NCBI GenBank assembly: GCA_963678675.1
Contig: OY783200.1
Coordinates: 11,209,431 to 11,273,430, forward strand
Length of the DNA stretch: 64,000 bases
DNA from: Xiphydria camelus
Taxonomy: Eukaryota; Arthropoda; Insecta; Hymenoptera; Xiphydriidae
Reading direction: 5' to 3'
Position 1 is the first letter of the stretch. Each line of letters starts with the position of its first letter. The notes under the pieces were generated by a model. That model searched no databases. It was not told the origin of the DNA and saw nothing but the letters and a program-made list of their open reading frames with translations. Both the position numbers and the translations under genes were made by a program. Shown one piece after another: positions 1 to 10,496 of the stretch.

Positions 1-56
1 AGCCACGTTTAGGCTTCTGTCGGTAAATTTGAGCCGCGTCAAAGGAGCTTCGAAAT

Positions 57-290
57 ATAGCGGTATCTATTACCGCGGGCACTGTAGAAAATGACTCATT
101 CTGACCTGTCCCATATCGCCCGCCTCGCCGGGGGTATGTTTCGGCGATCCTAGGCTACCTGAAGGGTTAATTGCCGGACGAGTCGTAATGAACCCCTTAC
201 CACAAAAAGATACCCATTGTAATAGATACCGCTATACTTTGAATATTAAATCAGCTTTGTAAAGGGGAGAAATGAATTCAATACATGACT
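57..290 (-). repeat. Dispersed repeat family, copy A (inverted ends)
   Basis: The 17-bp sequence ATAGCGGTATCTATTAC at 57-73 is repeated as an exact inverted copy at 219-235, closing a 179-bp unit. On the minus strand the interior carries the family hallmark near GGTTCATTACGACTCGTCC. The same hallmark recurs near 7.6, 41.5, 42.9, 44.4, 52.8 and 60.95 kb. Sequence after 235 (AGCTTTGTAAAGGGGAGAAA, 253-272) is shared with the copy at 7.6 kb, so the family extends past the inverted repeat. No coding function is seen. Confidence 0.7.
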
Positions 291-584
291 GATGCAGTTG
301 ATGGCCAATTAGGGAACACTTAATGACAAGTCCCTCCGCCATTAAATTGTCACCATAGCTTGTCCCGTTTTGTAAAAACTGTCGCTGCCTCCACCTTCTT
401 TTTCGCTTCTGGGGGGCTATTATGATGAAAGCAGGACTAACACCAGCAGCAATAGACGGTTCCATTTTTTAACATCAAGACTCCGTTTCGTTTGAACGCT
501 CAACTGGTTCTGATCGCATGTATCCGGATACAAGTCGATGTATCCAACAGTATGTTGCCAACAGCGACATCGTGTTGGCAACAC

Positions 585-680
585 TCAATGTTGATGTTGC
601 CAACAGCGATGTTGATGTTGCCAACAGCGATGTTGCCAACAGCCATAAACGTGTTGCCAACATGTTGCCAACATTTTGTA
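585..680. repeat. Minisatellite GTTGCCAACAGC
   Basis: Tandem degenerate copies of TGTTGCCAACAGCGATGTTG and shortened versions. The open frames across it on both strands are repeat artefacts. Confidence 0.85.
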
Positions 681-710
681 TCCCGGTCTAAACGTACCTT
701 TACGCACACT

Positions 711-776
711 TGAGCGAAGCGCGGCGAAGCGAAGCGCGGCGAACCGAAGCGCCGCGAAGAGAAGCACTGCGAGAAA
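711..776. repeat. Degenerate GCGAAGC tandem repeat
   Basis: Short irregular repeats of GCGAAGCGCGGCGAAGC directly after the minisatellite. Confidence 0.75.
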
Positions 777-900
777 TGTTTATCGTGGACGGAATGTAAT
801 TCGTTAACGGATGTAAAGTTTCGTCGATCACTTCCGTTAACGATTCGAAAATCCTTTCCAAGATAGATCTCGTCAACGAAATGAATTTTCTCACACGAAA

Positions 901-1046
901 TAGTATCTTATGTCATAAGGCGGAAATTCGAGATTTTTTCAGACTGTGTTTAATTAGGTCGTAATACGAGGCATGGTTTGGGGAGGAGCCTACGATCTTA
1001 ACACAGTCTTAAAAATCCGAGGATTTCCGCCGAATGACATATACTA
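901..1046. mobile_element. MITE with ~48-bp terminal inverted repeats
   Basis: The left arm 901-950 (begins TAGTATCTTATGTCATAAGG) pairs with the right arm 1000-1046, leaving a loop of about 50 bp. The arms are about 80 percent identical. There is no coding capacity. Confidence 0.75.
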
Positions 1047-1199
1047 TTTTTCCTCAGGAATGCCCATTTCTCAAAACAAAACATGTACACGGCTCATTTC
1101 ACGTTGCGTTCATCAGTTTGAAAAAGGCGAAAATGAATGAAAAAGGCGAAAATGACTGACACATTTCACGGCGCTTCCCTTCCCTTCCTTCTCTACCCG

Positions 1200-1468
1200 G
1201 ATATCCATATACAGGGTGAGCCAAATGTATGGAAACGGTGGAATAACTTTCGAGGGAGACATTTTGAAGAAAAATGTTTCAAACAAAACATTTAGGATTT
1301 TTCCCTGGCCATCCAATGGTGACCTTGAATCTGACCATGAACTCGACCTTGAAGGTCATTCCAAGGTCAAGGTCGCTTTTTAAAATGAGAACCCATATTT
1401 TTATGGCGCATTTGGAAGGAGCGGAAAATTTTACGTCCGAATATGACCTTTGACCTTGACCTTGGATT
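1200..1468. repeat. Non-coding repeat rich in TGACCTTGA motifs
   Basis: Starts at a TATACAGGGTG-like end (1210) and contains several TGACCTTGA/TCAAGGTCA boxes (1317-1470). Similar CAGGGTG ends bound the foldback element at 58.3 kb. No second end is identified, so this is a fragment. Confidence 0.45.
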
Positions 1469-2133
1469 CAAATACTTTCAGGATCCCGAAAGTATCATCA
1501 GTATACTGATAGTCCATCAGTATTTGCCCTCACACGGTCAGTAATATTGTCAGTATTTCGAAATACTGTCAGTAATACTGATCGTGTGAGGGCCGCTTTA
1601 TATCTAGCAACCGTGCTCCTGATCCCCAATGGGTTCACTGGCGGAATAATACATTAACACCGCTACGCGCATGCGACAAAGTCAGAGCGGGAGACGCCAC
1701 ATGGTGGGGGAGCACAGCTCCGAGCTCTACCGAAGACCACTCTTTTGCCAGTGTGTGTGTACTATATAGTCGGACTGGCAAAAGAGTCGTCTTCCGGAGA
1801 GTTCGGAGCTATGCTCCCCCACCATGTGGCGTGTCCCACTCTGTCATTGTCGCATGCGCGTAGCGGTGATCATGTATGGGGGGATCCGCATTCATCAGGT
1901 CAATTCAGAGGGCGCCAGCACTGTTGGTCCTCCAAGTTATCGTATCATTGGTCGAATCTGGCGTCAATGACACTTTATTTGAAACTCGAACCAATCAGGT
2001 TAGAGGGGACCAGCGATCGAGGCGCCAAAGTTTCTCGAGTGTGCATCCCCACTACTCCGCCAGTGATCCTCCGTGGTGGGGGAACGTTGCTCCGAGCTTT
2101 CCCGAAGACGACTCTTTTGCCAGTCCGACAGTA
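1469..2133 (+). repeat. 0.66-kb repeat unit, copy 1 (with internal palindrome)
   Basis: Nearly identical to 59,259-59,920; differences are scattered single bases and short indels. It begins inside a GGCCCTCACACGATCAGTAT-type inverted repeat (1529-1592). It continues into a palindrome with arms of about 104 bp (1653-1756 and 1773-1875) and ends with a third copy of the GTGGGGGA...GCTCCGAGCT motif (2075-2124). Open frames across it occur in both copies, but they run through palindromes and resemble no known protein, so I do not call a gene. Confidence 0.8.
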
Positions 2134-2139
2134 GTATAA

Positions 2140-2715
2140 GTAACACCACTCGCGAGCGACCGCAGGTCAGTCAAGTGCAGTCCGTGCGGCGCGCGCGACG
2201 TCGTGTTCCCCTATACTCGTGTCGTCTTTTCCGCCGATTGTTGTTTCCGCACGACGATCACGATCGATCGCGAGCCGGATCGAACGGCGGTGGACCTGTG
2301 CGAAAAAAAAAGCGGTGCAACGATTGGGTGCGAAGAGTGATTCGAAAGCCGGACGAACGACGAGCGCATTTTCCCGTCGACGGCTCCGAGAATCGAAGTG
2401 CATCCGATCGCGAGCGCCAAACGATCGGGAAAGCGCGCGCACTGGCACGTGCGTGATTCCGGGAAACCGTGCGAGCTTCCCGCGTTGTATTCTTCGTTCG
2501 CCGGCGATCGTTCGAGCGGATCGCGGGAGGAGTGCGAGCGAAGGGGCAGGAAGAAAGGGGTGCGGGAAAGTGAAGTAGAGCCAGAGGGGAAGAGACTCCG
2601 AACACATGGCTGGCAGTGCGATCTACGAGTGCCAAAGACGACCCGTGCTTGCAACTCTTCTTGCATTAATGGTAGGCCCGATTGACGATAGTTGATAATA
2701 TTTAGTAACTTCGGT
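2140..2715 (+). other. CpG-rich stretch, possible first exon of an unidentified gene
   Basis: GC- and CpG-rich relative to its flanks and open in several frames on both strands, as is common for insect 5' UTR exons. A consensus splice donor (GTAAGTGA) lies at 2716. No protein similarity is recognised in any frame. It could be an upstream non-coding exon of the plus-strand IQGAP gene or of another gene; sequence alone does not decide. Confidence 0.3.
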
Positions 2716-3733
2716 GTAAGTGAGCTCCTCTGGTTTTGGTTGATCGAGTACTCGAGTAAGTAAATACGATATTTAGCAAACACGCGTGGGTACGTACCCA
2801 GGGACAAAGTCTAGTCGAATACGAACCCGCGCGCGCGCGCGCGCGCGCGATGGGAAAAAAATTATCAGAGATGAATAGGAATTTATTCGCATCGAACAAA
2901 AGTCTGTTCGAGTTTGATCGATGTTCTCATACTCGATTAAAAAGGTATGCAAAACATGTATTCAATTCCGATATACTTTTGTTCAAGGTGAATACGTAGC
3001 TTCCTATTTATCTCGAATACGTTTTTCTATCAGGTTCGTATTCAACTAGACCTTTTCTCTCAATGTGCAGTCTCTCTTGGCCCAGTCTCCCATCATTCCG
3101 AATGTGATTGAAACTCGAGGTTAATTTACACGCGGTATATAACGATGCGTTTATATAATGACGTCTTCGCATAGATACACGACTGACGACTCCGCGGCTA
3201 ATCTAAGCCAAGGAGTGTTCCTGCAAGTTTGTTGTCGCTGTCACGGTCGCTGTTCGAAATGACGAGCGAGCGCCCAATTGAATATATAATTATAATGAAA
3301 CGTCGCGCCACGCAGCGCCGCTATATTAGTAGGGGAGCCCACGATGCTATAAATGGGGATTTATACTCGAGCGTCTTGGGGACCTAGTGGATTTTGAAGA
3401 TTAAGTGGTAGAAAGAAAGAAAGGTTATATGATGTATACCCTTTCAGCGGTGGGGGAAGCGTCTACAGATTTTCAAAAATGTAAAAAAAAATAGTCACAT
3501 GTGGAAATACTCTAGCGCATCAGATATTAATAGTGTATATGCCCCATGTGTCTCTGATAACGAAGTATGTTAATCTGTCGGTTTGCATAGTGGGGGAGGC
3601 CGTATAGAAGGGTAGAAAATGGGGAAAAAAAAGTTATTCGAGCGCGTCAGATATTCAGAGGGGATGTTAAGAGGCCGACATATGTACCAGGCCCACTAGT
3701 TTCTCCTGCGGGGCAGCGGTGAGACGAGGTAAT
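2716..3733. other. Non-coding stretch with a (GC)n microsatellite
   Basis: Contains an alternating CG run at about 2828-2849. Two short segments resemble each other (GCGCATCAGATATTAATAG near 3516 and GCGTCAGATATTCAGAGG near 3645). No gene is seen. Confidence 0.5.
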
Positions 3734-4003
3734 GGGTGCATTCAGCAGATCATACCGCTCCGCAACAGTTGCGGAGCAGCTCAGTAAAAATCTGCTGAAC
3801 GCGCATTCTACCGAGCGCTCCAAGTGAGCGTAAGTGGTAGCGGTCGCCATGTTTTGTAGCGAAGAAAAGTTACGCTCCATCGCTCCCGCTCACTTCCATC
3901 GGAAGAAGTTTTGGCGCCTTTTTGATTCAGTGTGTGATCTCGACGTCGAGTCTAGTTGAAATTATTGTTTGTTTGTGTTTTATTGTGATCGAATAAGTTG
4001 AGA

Positions 4004-5513
4004 ATGGACATGTTACAAGTTGAAGATGGTAAGATAGATGATAAAGTAAATATAAAGTTACAAAATAATTATGCGGTTAATGTTTTAAATTTATTGTAGA
4101 AAATGGGATGACCTACTTTTTGGTTAACCAATCCATGCCTTCAGGCAGCAACTGTGAAAATGGGGCAACAGGTTTGTAAAAATCCATAGAAATAAAAAAC
4201 TGGATGTAAGAGGCGGTCGCCGATAAAGTGAGGTTAGCGGCGGTGCGACGGGCGTAGAAAAATAGGAGGTGGTAGTAGAGAGGCGATTATTGTTTTCAAG
4301 GAGTTGTCATATTAGGTCGGGTGTCCACCGGATCGAGCCAACCACAATCGTCCAGATTTCGATCGCGCGATAAAAATCGTTGACATATATCTCAACCGAA
4401 ATGTGTCCGCCGACTCGATTTCAATCGTGACCGATTGCAGTCAGGCAAAATCGTGCAAGGCGCTGTGTGCACGATCTTAATCGACAGTCGGCTCTCGACC
4501 AGCGAATGTACATAATCATCGGACCATAATCGTACTGATCGAATCCGGTGGATATATTTCGGTCGGACCGATCACAATTGGACCGATCACTGATCGGTCC
4601 GATTGTGAACAGCCTGATCCGGTGAGCACGTGGCCTTACTGTTGTATCGGGTGTGTTGAAGAAGAAATATAAGTTGTTTGAGAGGGCTGTTTATAAAAGC
4701 TAGGGTTAATAGCTTATTCTTGGCAGAAGTATCTAGATTAATTGGTAAAGGAAGTAACGCAATAAAGATCAGTTGGTGTGAGTGGCAAGTTTTGTGAACT
4801 ATAATATTATACATACTTTAATGCTACACATTTATCTACAGAGTTTGTGTGGACCCGCAACACTACGCTACTATTAATCTCAGAATATTCTAAAAGGAAG
4901 GATCAGTTTCGAGATCCAAAAATTAAGAAGAAGTTGTTGTGGAGCGAAATTAAAGATGAATTTGTACGGCACAATCATCCAGTATCCGAGGAGAGTCTGG
5001 ACAGGAAGTGGCGAAACTTAAAGAAAACGTACTCAACTATCAAAGATAACAAGAGGAAGACTGGGCGAGGACGAATTGGATGGGAGTTCTTTGATTGTTT
5101 TGAAGAAATTTTCACTGAAGATTGCACTATGAACCCGCCTGTCGTTATTCAGGCAGGTGTGGCAGTGAAGGAAGGTAATATTTGTATTTCGGTTGTATTT
5201 TAGCAAGTTATACTACGAACATTTCTTTTCAGATGTGCTGTTGGATCTACCCCAAGAGGCAGAAGCCATGCAAGTTTCAGATGTTGGGGATGTTCTCATA
5301 GAGGCACCCACTCCAGCCAGGGAAACCTCAAGAGAGTCGAATACCGAAAATGCCGTAAGAAATAGGGCGTTATACAATTTCCGGAAGAAACAATTGGACA
5401 TCGAAGCACAGAGAATCGAAGAGATAAAATTGCTCCGGAAAGCTGTTGAACGGAGCAATGAAATCCAAGAAAGAAGGAATGCTATTTTGGAAAAGCTCGT
5501 GGAACAGAAATGA
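4004..5513 (+). CDS. Harbinger Myb/SANT-like DNA-binding protein, four exons
   Basis: Inferred exons are 4004-4028, 4100-4171, 4842-5174 and 5233-5513, all bounded by GT-AG with matching phases. They join into 236 codons plus stop. Residues about 33-115 form a Myb/SANT-like (MADF-like) helix-turn-helix: KLLWSEIKDEF, ESLDRKWRNLKKTY and GWEFFDCFEEIF are characteristic. The C-terminal 70 residues are charged and probably coiled-coil (EAQRIEEIKLLRKAVERSNE). In Harbinger elements this second protein binds the element ends and brings the transposase into the nucleus; that role is known for the family and inferred here. Start ATG 4004 was chosen because it opens the only phase-compatible first exon. 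A polyadenylation signal AATAAA lies at 5546-5551. Confidence 0.75.
4313..4638. mobile_element. Harbinger-type MITE with TTA target duplication
   Basis: The left end GGTCGGGTGTCCACCGGATC and an inverted right relative (GGCCACGTGCTCACCGGATC) are both flanked by TTA. The interior holds repeated GATCGGTCCGATTGTG palindromes. It lies in intron 2 of the Myb-like gene. A relative is at 60,004-60,188. Confidence 0.7.
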
Positions 5514-5595
5514 ATTACCTAGTTTGTATAAAAATAATGTATTTTAATAAATAACAGAGTTACAGTTTCATTGGAACAGTTTACAAAAATTCTTT

Positions 5596-6887
5596 TTACA
5601 AAAGATGCATGATTTCTAATCTCTTTGCAACAGCTGCAGCTCGTTCTCGTTGAAGATTATCTTCATCATCTTCGATTACTTGTGGCATATCATCTTCATG
5701 TTCATAATTTTCGCCATCATTATCATTATCTAATATAATGTTATGTAACACGCAACAAGCGGCGATAATGTTGCAACCTATTTCCGGTGTGCTAATATCT
5801 AAGTCGTTTAGCCGTCTAAATTTACATTTCAGTCGACCAAAAGCTCGTTCTACAACAGACCTAACTGAACTTAGTCTTCTGTTGAAATTTGTTTGTTCAT
5901 CAGTCAAATGACCATTGTCCCTAAATGGAGTCATGACGTTAACCATCAGCGGATAGGCGGAATCGCCAATAATGTGCTCATTATGTGGTAGCAATGGTGC
6001 AGCTTCATCGGTAATTCGTCTGTAAATGTTACTGTTACGAAACACCCTTGCATCGTGCATACGTCCAGGCATGCCGATGAATATGTCCATAAATTTCATT
6101 TCATGGTCCACTACACCTACAAACAAGTTTCGTAAGTAACAGCTTAACATTAAACAATAGAAACGGACTTACCTTGCAAAATAATCGAATGATATTTGTT
6201 TCGGTTGTAGTAGTCATTCGCATTTCCTTGCGGCTGCTTAATTCGTATGTGGCATCCATCGATAGCTCCTCTTACATCAGGAAAACCCCGTTGTCGAAAA
6301 ACCTTTGATAAATATACATTTATAGAAATTAATCTAATATTTCCTGAATGATATGTTATCTTACCTCAACGGATGCATCACCATTATTTGGCCAAATTAT
6401 ATGTAATGGCAATATTCGAACGAATGCATTAAGTATATCCTTAAACACTTCGTATGCAGTGCTTCTTGCGATGCCAAATCTATCTCCGCACGCAAGGAAA
6501 CTTTCTTGTTTACTAAAAATCCATATTGTGAACAAAGTCTTCTTTTCTATTGGAATCACGGCATTCTGAAGATCGGGTCTCGCATTTGTAATATATCCAG
6601 TTACTCGCTGTAAATTGAGAACGATAATAAATTGCTTTCTGTATTGCATAAAATGTTCTCACCTCAAACGTCCTCCGGGACATCCTGAAATGTTCCAGAA
6701 ATGATATGTCGTCATATCTGGGAATCGTTTCTTCATAATAACGTTCATTTCTGTGAACAATACGCCTATCTTGAATATCAACATCAACAACCTCAAGTGG
6801 TTGTGCCAGAACTTCTACAGCTCCTAGAACCTGATTTAAATCCAAACCGTCGTCAAACACGCCCAAGTCTAACAATTGCTGCTCCAT
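5596..6887 (-). CDS. PIF/Harbinger DDE transposase, four exons
   Basis: Minus-strand exons 6887-6663, 6607-6365, 6302-6173 and 6116-5596 join in phase into 372 codons plus stop, with GT-AG at every junction. The DDE catalytic triad typical of Harbinger (DDE_Tnp_4) is visible: AIDGCHIRI in exon 3, IGDSAYPL in exon 4 and VERAFGRLK in exon 4. Exon 2 carries the helix-turn-helix region (CGDRFGIARSTAYEVF). The C-terminus is acidic. The transposase cuts and rejoins element ends together with the Myb-like partner. Start: the Met of MEQQLLDLG was preferred to one 10 codons upstream because it gives exon 1 a phase-0 length; the upstream Met is also possible. No frameshift or stop is seen, which is unusual in this window. 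Confidence 0.85.
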
Positions 6888-6949
6888 TTCAAAGCTGTAA
6901 AGAATTGTACACTGCACTCACTGTATTAATAAACAATGTATTTCATTAA

Positions 6950-7590
6950 AGAGACACAAGTTTGATGGTCGCAGTGATTTACAATAAATTAGATGCACTA
7001 CGAGATTGCTTTAGCGAAATGTGTTACACTGAAATAGATAGACTCGGTACAGGAATTCGGTTGCCCTGGTGACTGCGAGTGATATTGCGATAGAGATGAA
7101 TCACTGAAGTAAAAGTTATAGCTCTTGTCCGCTGAATTCACTGAATATGCTTTAATGCGATGTGTACACGATTGGTAAACGTATTGAAACTCAGGACTTA
7201 AGATCTGTCGGCTGGCACACGATGGCCTAATAACTATGAGATCGAAAGTAACTGAGCCATCTTCAAGATTAAAGGACTTGCACCTGAATGTGCTACATAT
7301 GTTCGTGATATGCTTACTCCATTTATACTTACGGCAGACTAGATTGACTCGGCGCAGGAACTGAGTTGCCTTGATGATTGCTGGTTAAGATGAGGAGCAC
7401 GACGCGATGATGTTGACAATACACTGAATAGTGGTGAAGCCGCAGTTAGCTTCGTCTTATATAGTTAGACTGTAACGGTAAGTAGTCTACGGAGGGGATA
7501 GCTTGGACGACGCTTCTACAAGGCTAATTTAATATTTTAAGTATAGGGATAATTATTAGAAAAGGCGTTGGGATCACCTATTGAGTCTGT
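6950..7590. other. Non-coding part of the Harbinger element
   Basis: Two related segments (ATAGACTCGGTACAGGAATT near 7029 and TTGACTCGGCGCAGGAACTG near 7344) suggest an old internal duplication. No gene is seen. Confidence 0.5.
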
Positions 7591-7593
7591 CAT

Positions 7594-7970
7594 TTCTCCC
7601 CTTTACAAAGCTAAGTTAATAGTCGACGGATAGCGGTACTGATTCCAATAAGTATTGCGGGAAACGGCTTATTTGGACCCATCCGGTAATTAAACCTTTC
7701 CTTATAGCCTAGATTCGCTGGAATATACCGCCTGCATTATGTCAAGATTGACCCTAGATTAACGAGTTAAAGATATCGCGGTGACACTAATTACTAAGGA
7801 TTGATAATCAGAATTCCGACCATCGTTTGTCCGAACACTCATCATTGCGACCAATCGCGGCATTGAATCTACATTACCGCTTTACTTAGATCGCGACGAT
7901 AATGAACGATAAGAATAGATATAGACGTCCACTTAACGTGCGACAGAATGTCTGGCTTATTAAGGATAGA
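7594..7970 (+). repeat. Dispersed repeat family, copy B
   Basis: Opens with CATTTCTCCCCTTTACAAAG and contains TAGCGGTACTGATTCCAATA, then GTATTGCGGGAAACGG, matching copies A, D and E. It also holds the segment AATGAACGATAAGAATAGAT, shared in inverted form with 41.45 kb. Confidence 0.65.
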
Positions 7971-8168
7971 AAATCGCTACCTCTCCGCCGTTTTACAGTT
8001 ACTGTTATATTTATATTGACTCGCATTGCATCGACGGCGGCGGGGGTAGCGAGTTTTTCATTCATACATTATGTACGTTTGCCTCTTCGGATTCGTATAC
8101 CACCGGGTAAGACCTTTATGAACCATATGCCGTTGATATACAATATATCTCATAGCGATGGATCATAT

Positions 8169-8429
8169 ATTGGTAGAACACTTTTTTGTAGAGCACATTT
8201 CGGTCTACAAAAAAGTTCTATAGCAGTGTGGACTCAAATTTGCGTACTACGTCAGGATTTTGAAATACTTCAAGTTAACACTAGAACTACCGCAACCGGT
8301 CAATTTGACCGGTGAGAGTCCATTCAACTTCAATTATTTCGTAACCCGTGAGGTTTTTGTCAAAATTGGTAGAACACTTTTTTGTAGAGCACATTTCGGT
8401 CTACAAAAAAGTTCTATAGCAGTGTGGAC
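8169..8429. repeat. Identical 65-bp hairpin present twice
   Basis: Positions 8169-8233 and 8365-8429 are identical over 65 bp. Each can fold: GAACACTTTTTTGTAGA pairs with TCTACAAAAAAGTTC around an 11-nt loop. The second copy lies inside the piggyBac-type MITE, the first outside. Confidence 0.85.
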
Positions 8430-8511
8430 GACAAATCCATGGATAACGAGATAATCACCCGCCAAAACGACCGTCTTATAAAGCGCGACCATTCGGTAGT
8501 TCTAGTGTTAA
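8275..8511. mobile_element. piggyBac-type MITE flanked by TTAA
   Basis: TTAA at 8275-8278 and 8508-8511 flank inverted ends CACTAGAACTACCG... and ...CGGTAGTTCTAGTG. TTAA duplication is diagnostic for piggyBac-like transposition. Non-coding; contains the second 65-bp hairpin. Confidence 0.8.
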
Positions 8512-8964
8512 ATATACGAAAACGAGCGATTTTGGCCATATTCATGGGTCTATTAAAATGAAACTAACAAATTGTTCTTCATTGCTCTTACAGCATTTGA
8601 AAGTATTGTTTTTGAACTTTTCAATACATTAATTGTTCCTAAACGATTTTACAAAGCCAAATTTCAGTACGACAAGTCGATCGTTTAAATCCATCGCGCC
8701 ACGCGCCTAAATGCATCGCAGGCCCCGGCCGAAACTTGCTGTCAGCAGAACGGAGAGCGCTACTTCTGAGCGTACTGAGCGGTAGCGGTTTATGCTCGAT
8801 CTGCTGAACGCAACCAATGTCAAAACGCTAGAAGGGGGTGGAGCTACGCTAGGTTAGCGATGTTGCCGAATGCATGCAGTATGGACACGGTCCGGTTAGG
8901 TTAGGTCTTACGCCGGCCTCAGCGGCGAGAGCATGGCTCGCTCCCGTTTAGACCGGGATACCGC

Positions 8965-9228
8965 GTCGCGCGCGCGTTCCGAGTGTCTCCAGGATTGGCG
9001 TACGTCATGTCACCAATGCTTCGATAGCGCAACGATTAAGTTGCCGGGCTGGGAGTCTCGATGTCGCGGGTTCAATTCTTGTTGGGATTTTTTTTTATTA
9101 ACTTTTTTCACATTCGATTACAACCTTTTCTTGTTATAGAAAGTGGTTTACATTATCGAATAAAATAAGAGTTTCAATTTTTTTCATAGTTTTACGTTAT
9201 TTTCTTCCTCGTTGAGGTGAACCAATGT
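8965..9228 (+). repeat. tRNA-derived SINE-like repeat, plus copy
   Basis: Contains a 74-nt tRNA-like segment (9013-9086) with an A-box-like TAGCGCAACGATTAAG and a B-box-like GGTTCAATTCT, followed by a T run and an AT-rich tail. A D-stem (GCAAC/GTTGC) and a GU-rich T-stem can form, but the anticodon stem and acceptor 3' side do not close, so this is tRNA-derived rather than a functional tRNA. An inverted copy lies at 9480-9745. Confidence 0.6.
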
Positions 9229-9479
9229 TATTTGAAAGAACAGTTGGAAGCATCGTTGCATTTTTTTATTCTTACATTTCGTCATGGGAATTTTTGGCTG
9301 CCGACGATTTTGTACATTATTTTGGATAATAATTGTCGAAAAAACATTAGAAGCACACCGTATTTTGACACCATGAACATTTAACGAATGGAACTTTGCC
9401 ACACGCACATTTACACTTTAAAAGCATTATGGGAAAGCAAATTTCATTGACATTTTCGAAAAACGGCCTGGTTGGCAAT

Positions 9480-9745
9480 AATATTGGTTCACCTCAACGA
9501 GGAAGAAAATAACGTAAAACTATAAAAAAAATTGAAATTCTTCTTTTATTCGATAATGTAAACCACTTTCTATAACAAGAAAAGGGGTTGTAATCGAATG
9601 AAAAAAGTTAATAAAAAAAAACCCAACAAGAATTGAACCCGCGACATCGAGACTCCGAGCCCGGCAACTTAACCGTTGCGCTATCGAAGCATTGGTGACA
9701 TGACGCACGCCAATCCCGGAGACACTTGGAATGCGCGCGCGATGC
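9480..9745 (-). repeat. tRNA-derived SINE-like repeat, minus copy
   Basis: Inverted partner of 8965-9228; the tRNA-like part is 9622-9695 and reads TAGCGCAACGGTTAAG ... GGTTCAATTCT. The two copies differ at few sites across about 265 bp and end at the same GGTTCACCTCAACGAGGAAG sequence, so the pair forms a large hairpin around 9229-9479. Confidence 0.6.
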
Positions 9746-9889
9746 GATTTTCAAACATTTTTTTCTTCGAAACAAAGGCCAAAGAAAAAGCCGAAACACG
9801 TGTCTAATATTTTTCGATATACTTTCACCGAAAAAATTCTCAAGACAAAATCGATTTGACATTTGCCGGGGTCCCCTTGTGAGATACGC

Positions 9890-10029
9890 CCTTACGTGAT
9901 AAGACCGACGATATTCTGCTATTCGTGGCGGAGACAAATCCAAGAATCAAAGGTCATACAAATCTATCCAGCCGTTCGTTAGTTATAAATAGTGTAATTA
10001 ACCAGACTTTCTTTTATATAATATATAGA
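9890..10029 (-). mobile_element. Helitron-like 5' end fragment
   Basis: Read on minus from 10,029 it starts TCTATATATTATATAAAAGA and continues into TAACGAACGGCTGGATAGAT. The complete short Helitron-like element at 63,383-63,644 has the same layout. No 3' hairpin/CTAG end is recognised on this side. Confidence 0.45.
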
Positions 10030-10496
10030 CATCAAAATTAACGCGGGAGAATACGCTCTACCAGCAAACAAACTGGCAACGCCGCGCAAGCCTCTAAGCA
10101 GTACGTATATTTCGCTAATGTGTGGCAGCACATTACTGCGGTTAAAATTCACGATGCAATCGTTTACGCGAGCTATGATATTATCGTTTCTATTACGTAT
10201 TCTGAAAAAAGTTTTCTATGAATTTTGTTCAGAAAGGTTCACTTTATGTTCCTATAGTAACAGATATCGTTTTTTATGTTTGTACGGTCTTCAATTTAGA
10301 TGCTGAAAGTGACAATATTGTAGGTGCCATGCAGATGTCTTTACACAAAAATATTTAATTTGGTTATTATAGAAACCTTTAATGATATTTGGTCTGAAAG
10401 TGTGATAAGTTTCGTATGGATATTGTTTCCCGTTACGAAATGAGCATAGCCCTACTGCGACAAGTTTTGCATGCGTTTCGAGGAGGTATGTCGGCC

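Larger units (their letters stand above)
3734..8815. mobile_element. PIF/Harbinger element, complete, 5.08 kb
   Basis: The left end GGGTGCATTCAGCAGATC (3734-3751) matches the inverted right end GGTTGCGTTCAGCAGATC (8798-8815) at 16 of 18 positions. AAT flanks both ends (3731-3733 and 8816-8818), a 3-bp target duplication as expected for this superfamily. Inside are the two genes typical of Harbinger: a Myb/SANT-like protein on plus and a DDE transposase on minus, arranged tail to tail. Younger insertions sit in non-coding parts: a TTA-flanked MITE in intron 2 of the Myb gene, a dispersed repeat at 7.6 kb and a piggyBac-type MITE at 8.3 kb. Confidence 0.75.

Noticed and set aside
1703..1822. 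U1-type snRNA fragment
   Set aside because: The GTGGGGGA...CTCCC stem vaguely recalls the U1 3' stem-loop, but no 5' splice-site-pairing sequence or Sm site is present and the copies are palindromic.
1745..2134. 129-codon open frame in the 0.66-kb unit, conserved at 59.5 kb
   Set aside because: It reads through a palindrome and its conservation reflects recent duplication of the whole unit; no protein resemblance.
2211..2807. 198-codon minus-strand open frame
   Set aside because: The region is open in at least five frames because of GC richness; composition (Arg/Ser-rich) is typical of chance frames in CpG-rich DNA.
9013..9086. Functional tRNA gene
   Set aside because: A and B boxes are present, but the anticodon stem does not pair and the acceptor 3' strand does not close; an inverted repeat copy and long tail mark it as SINE-like.
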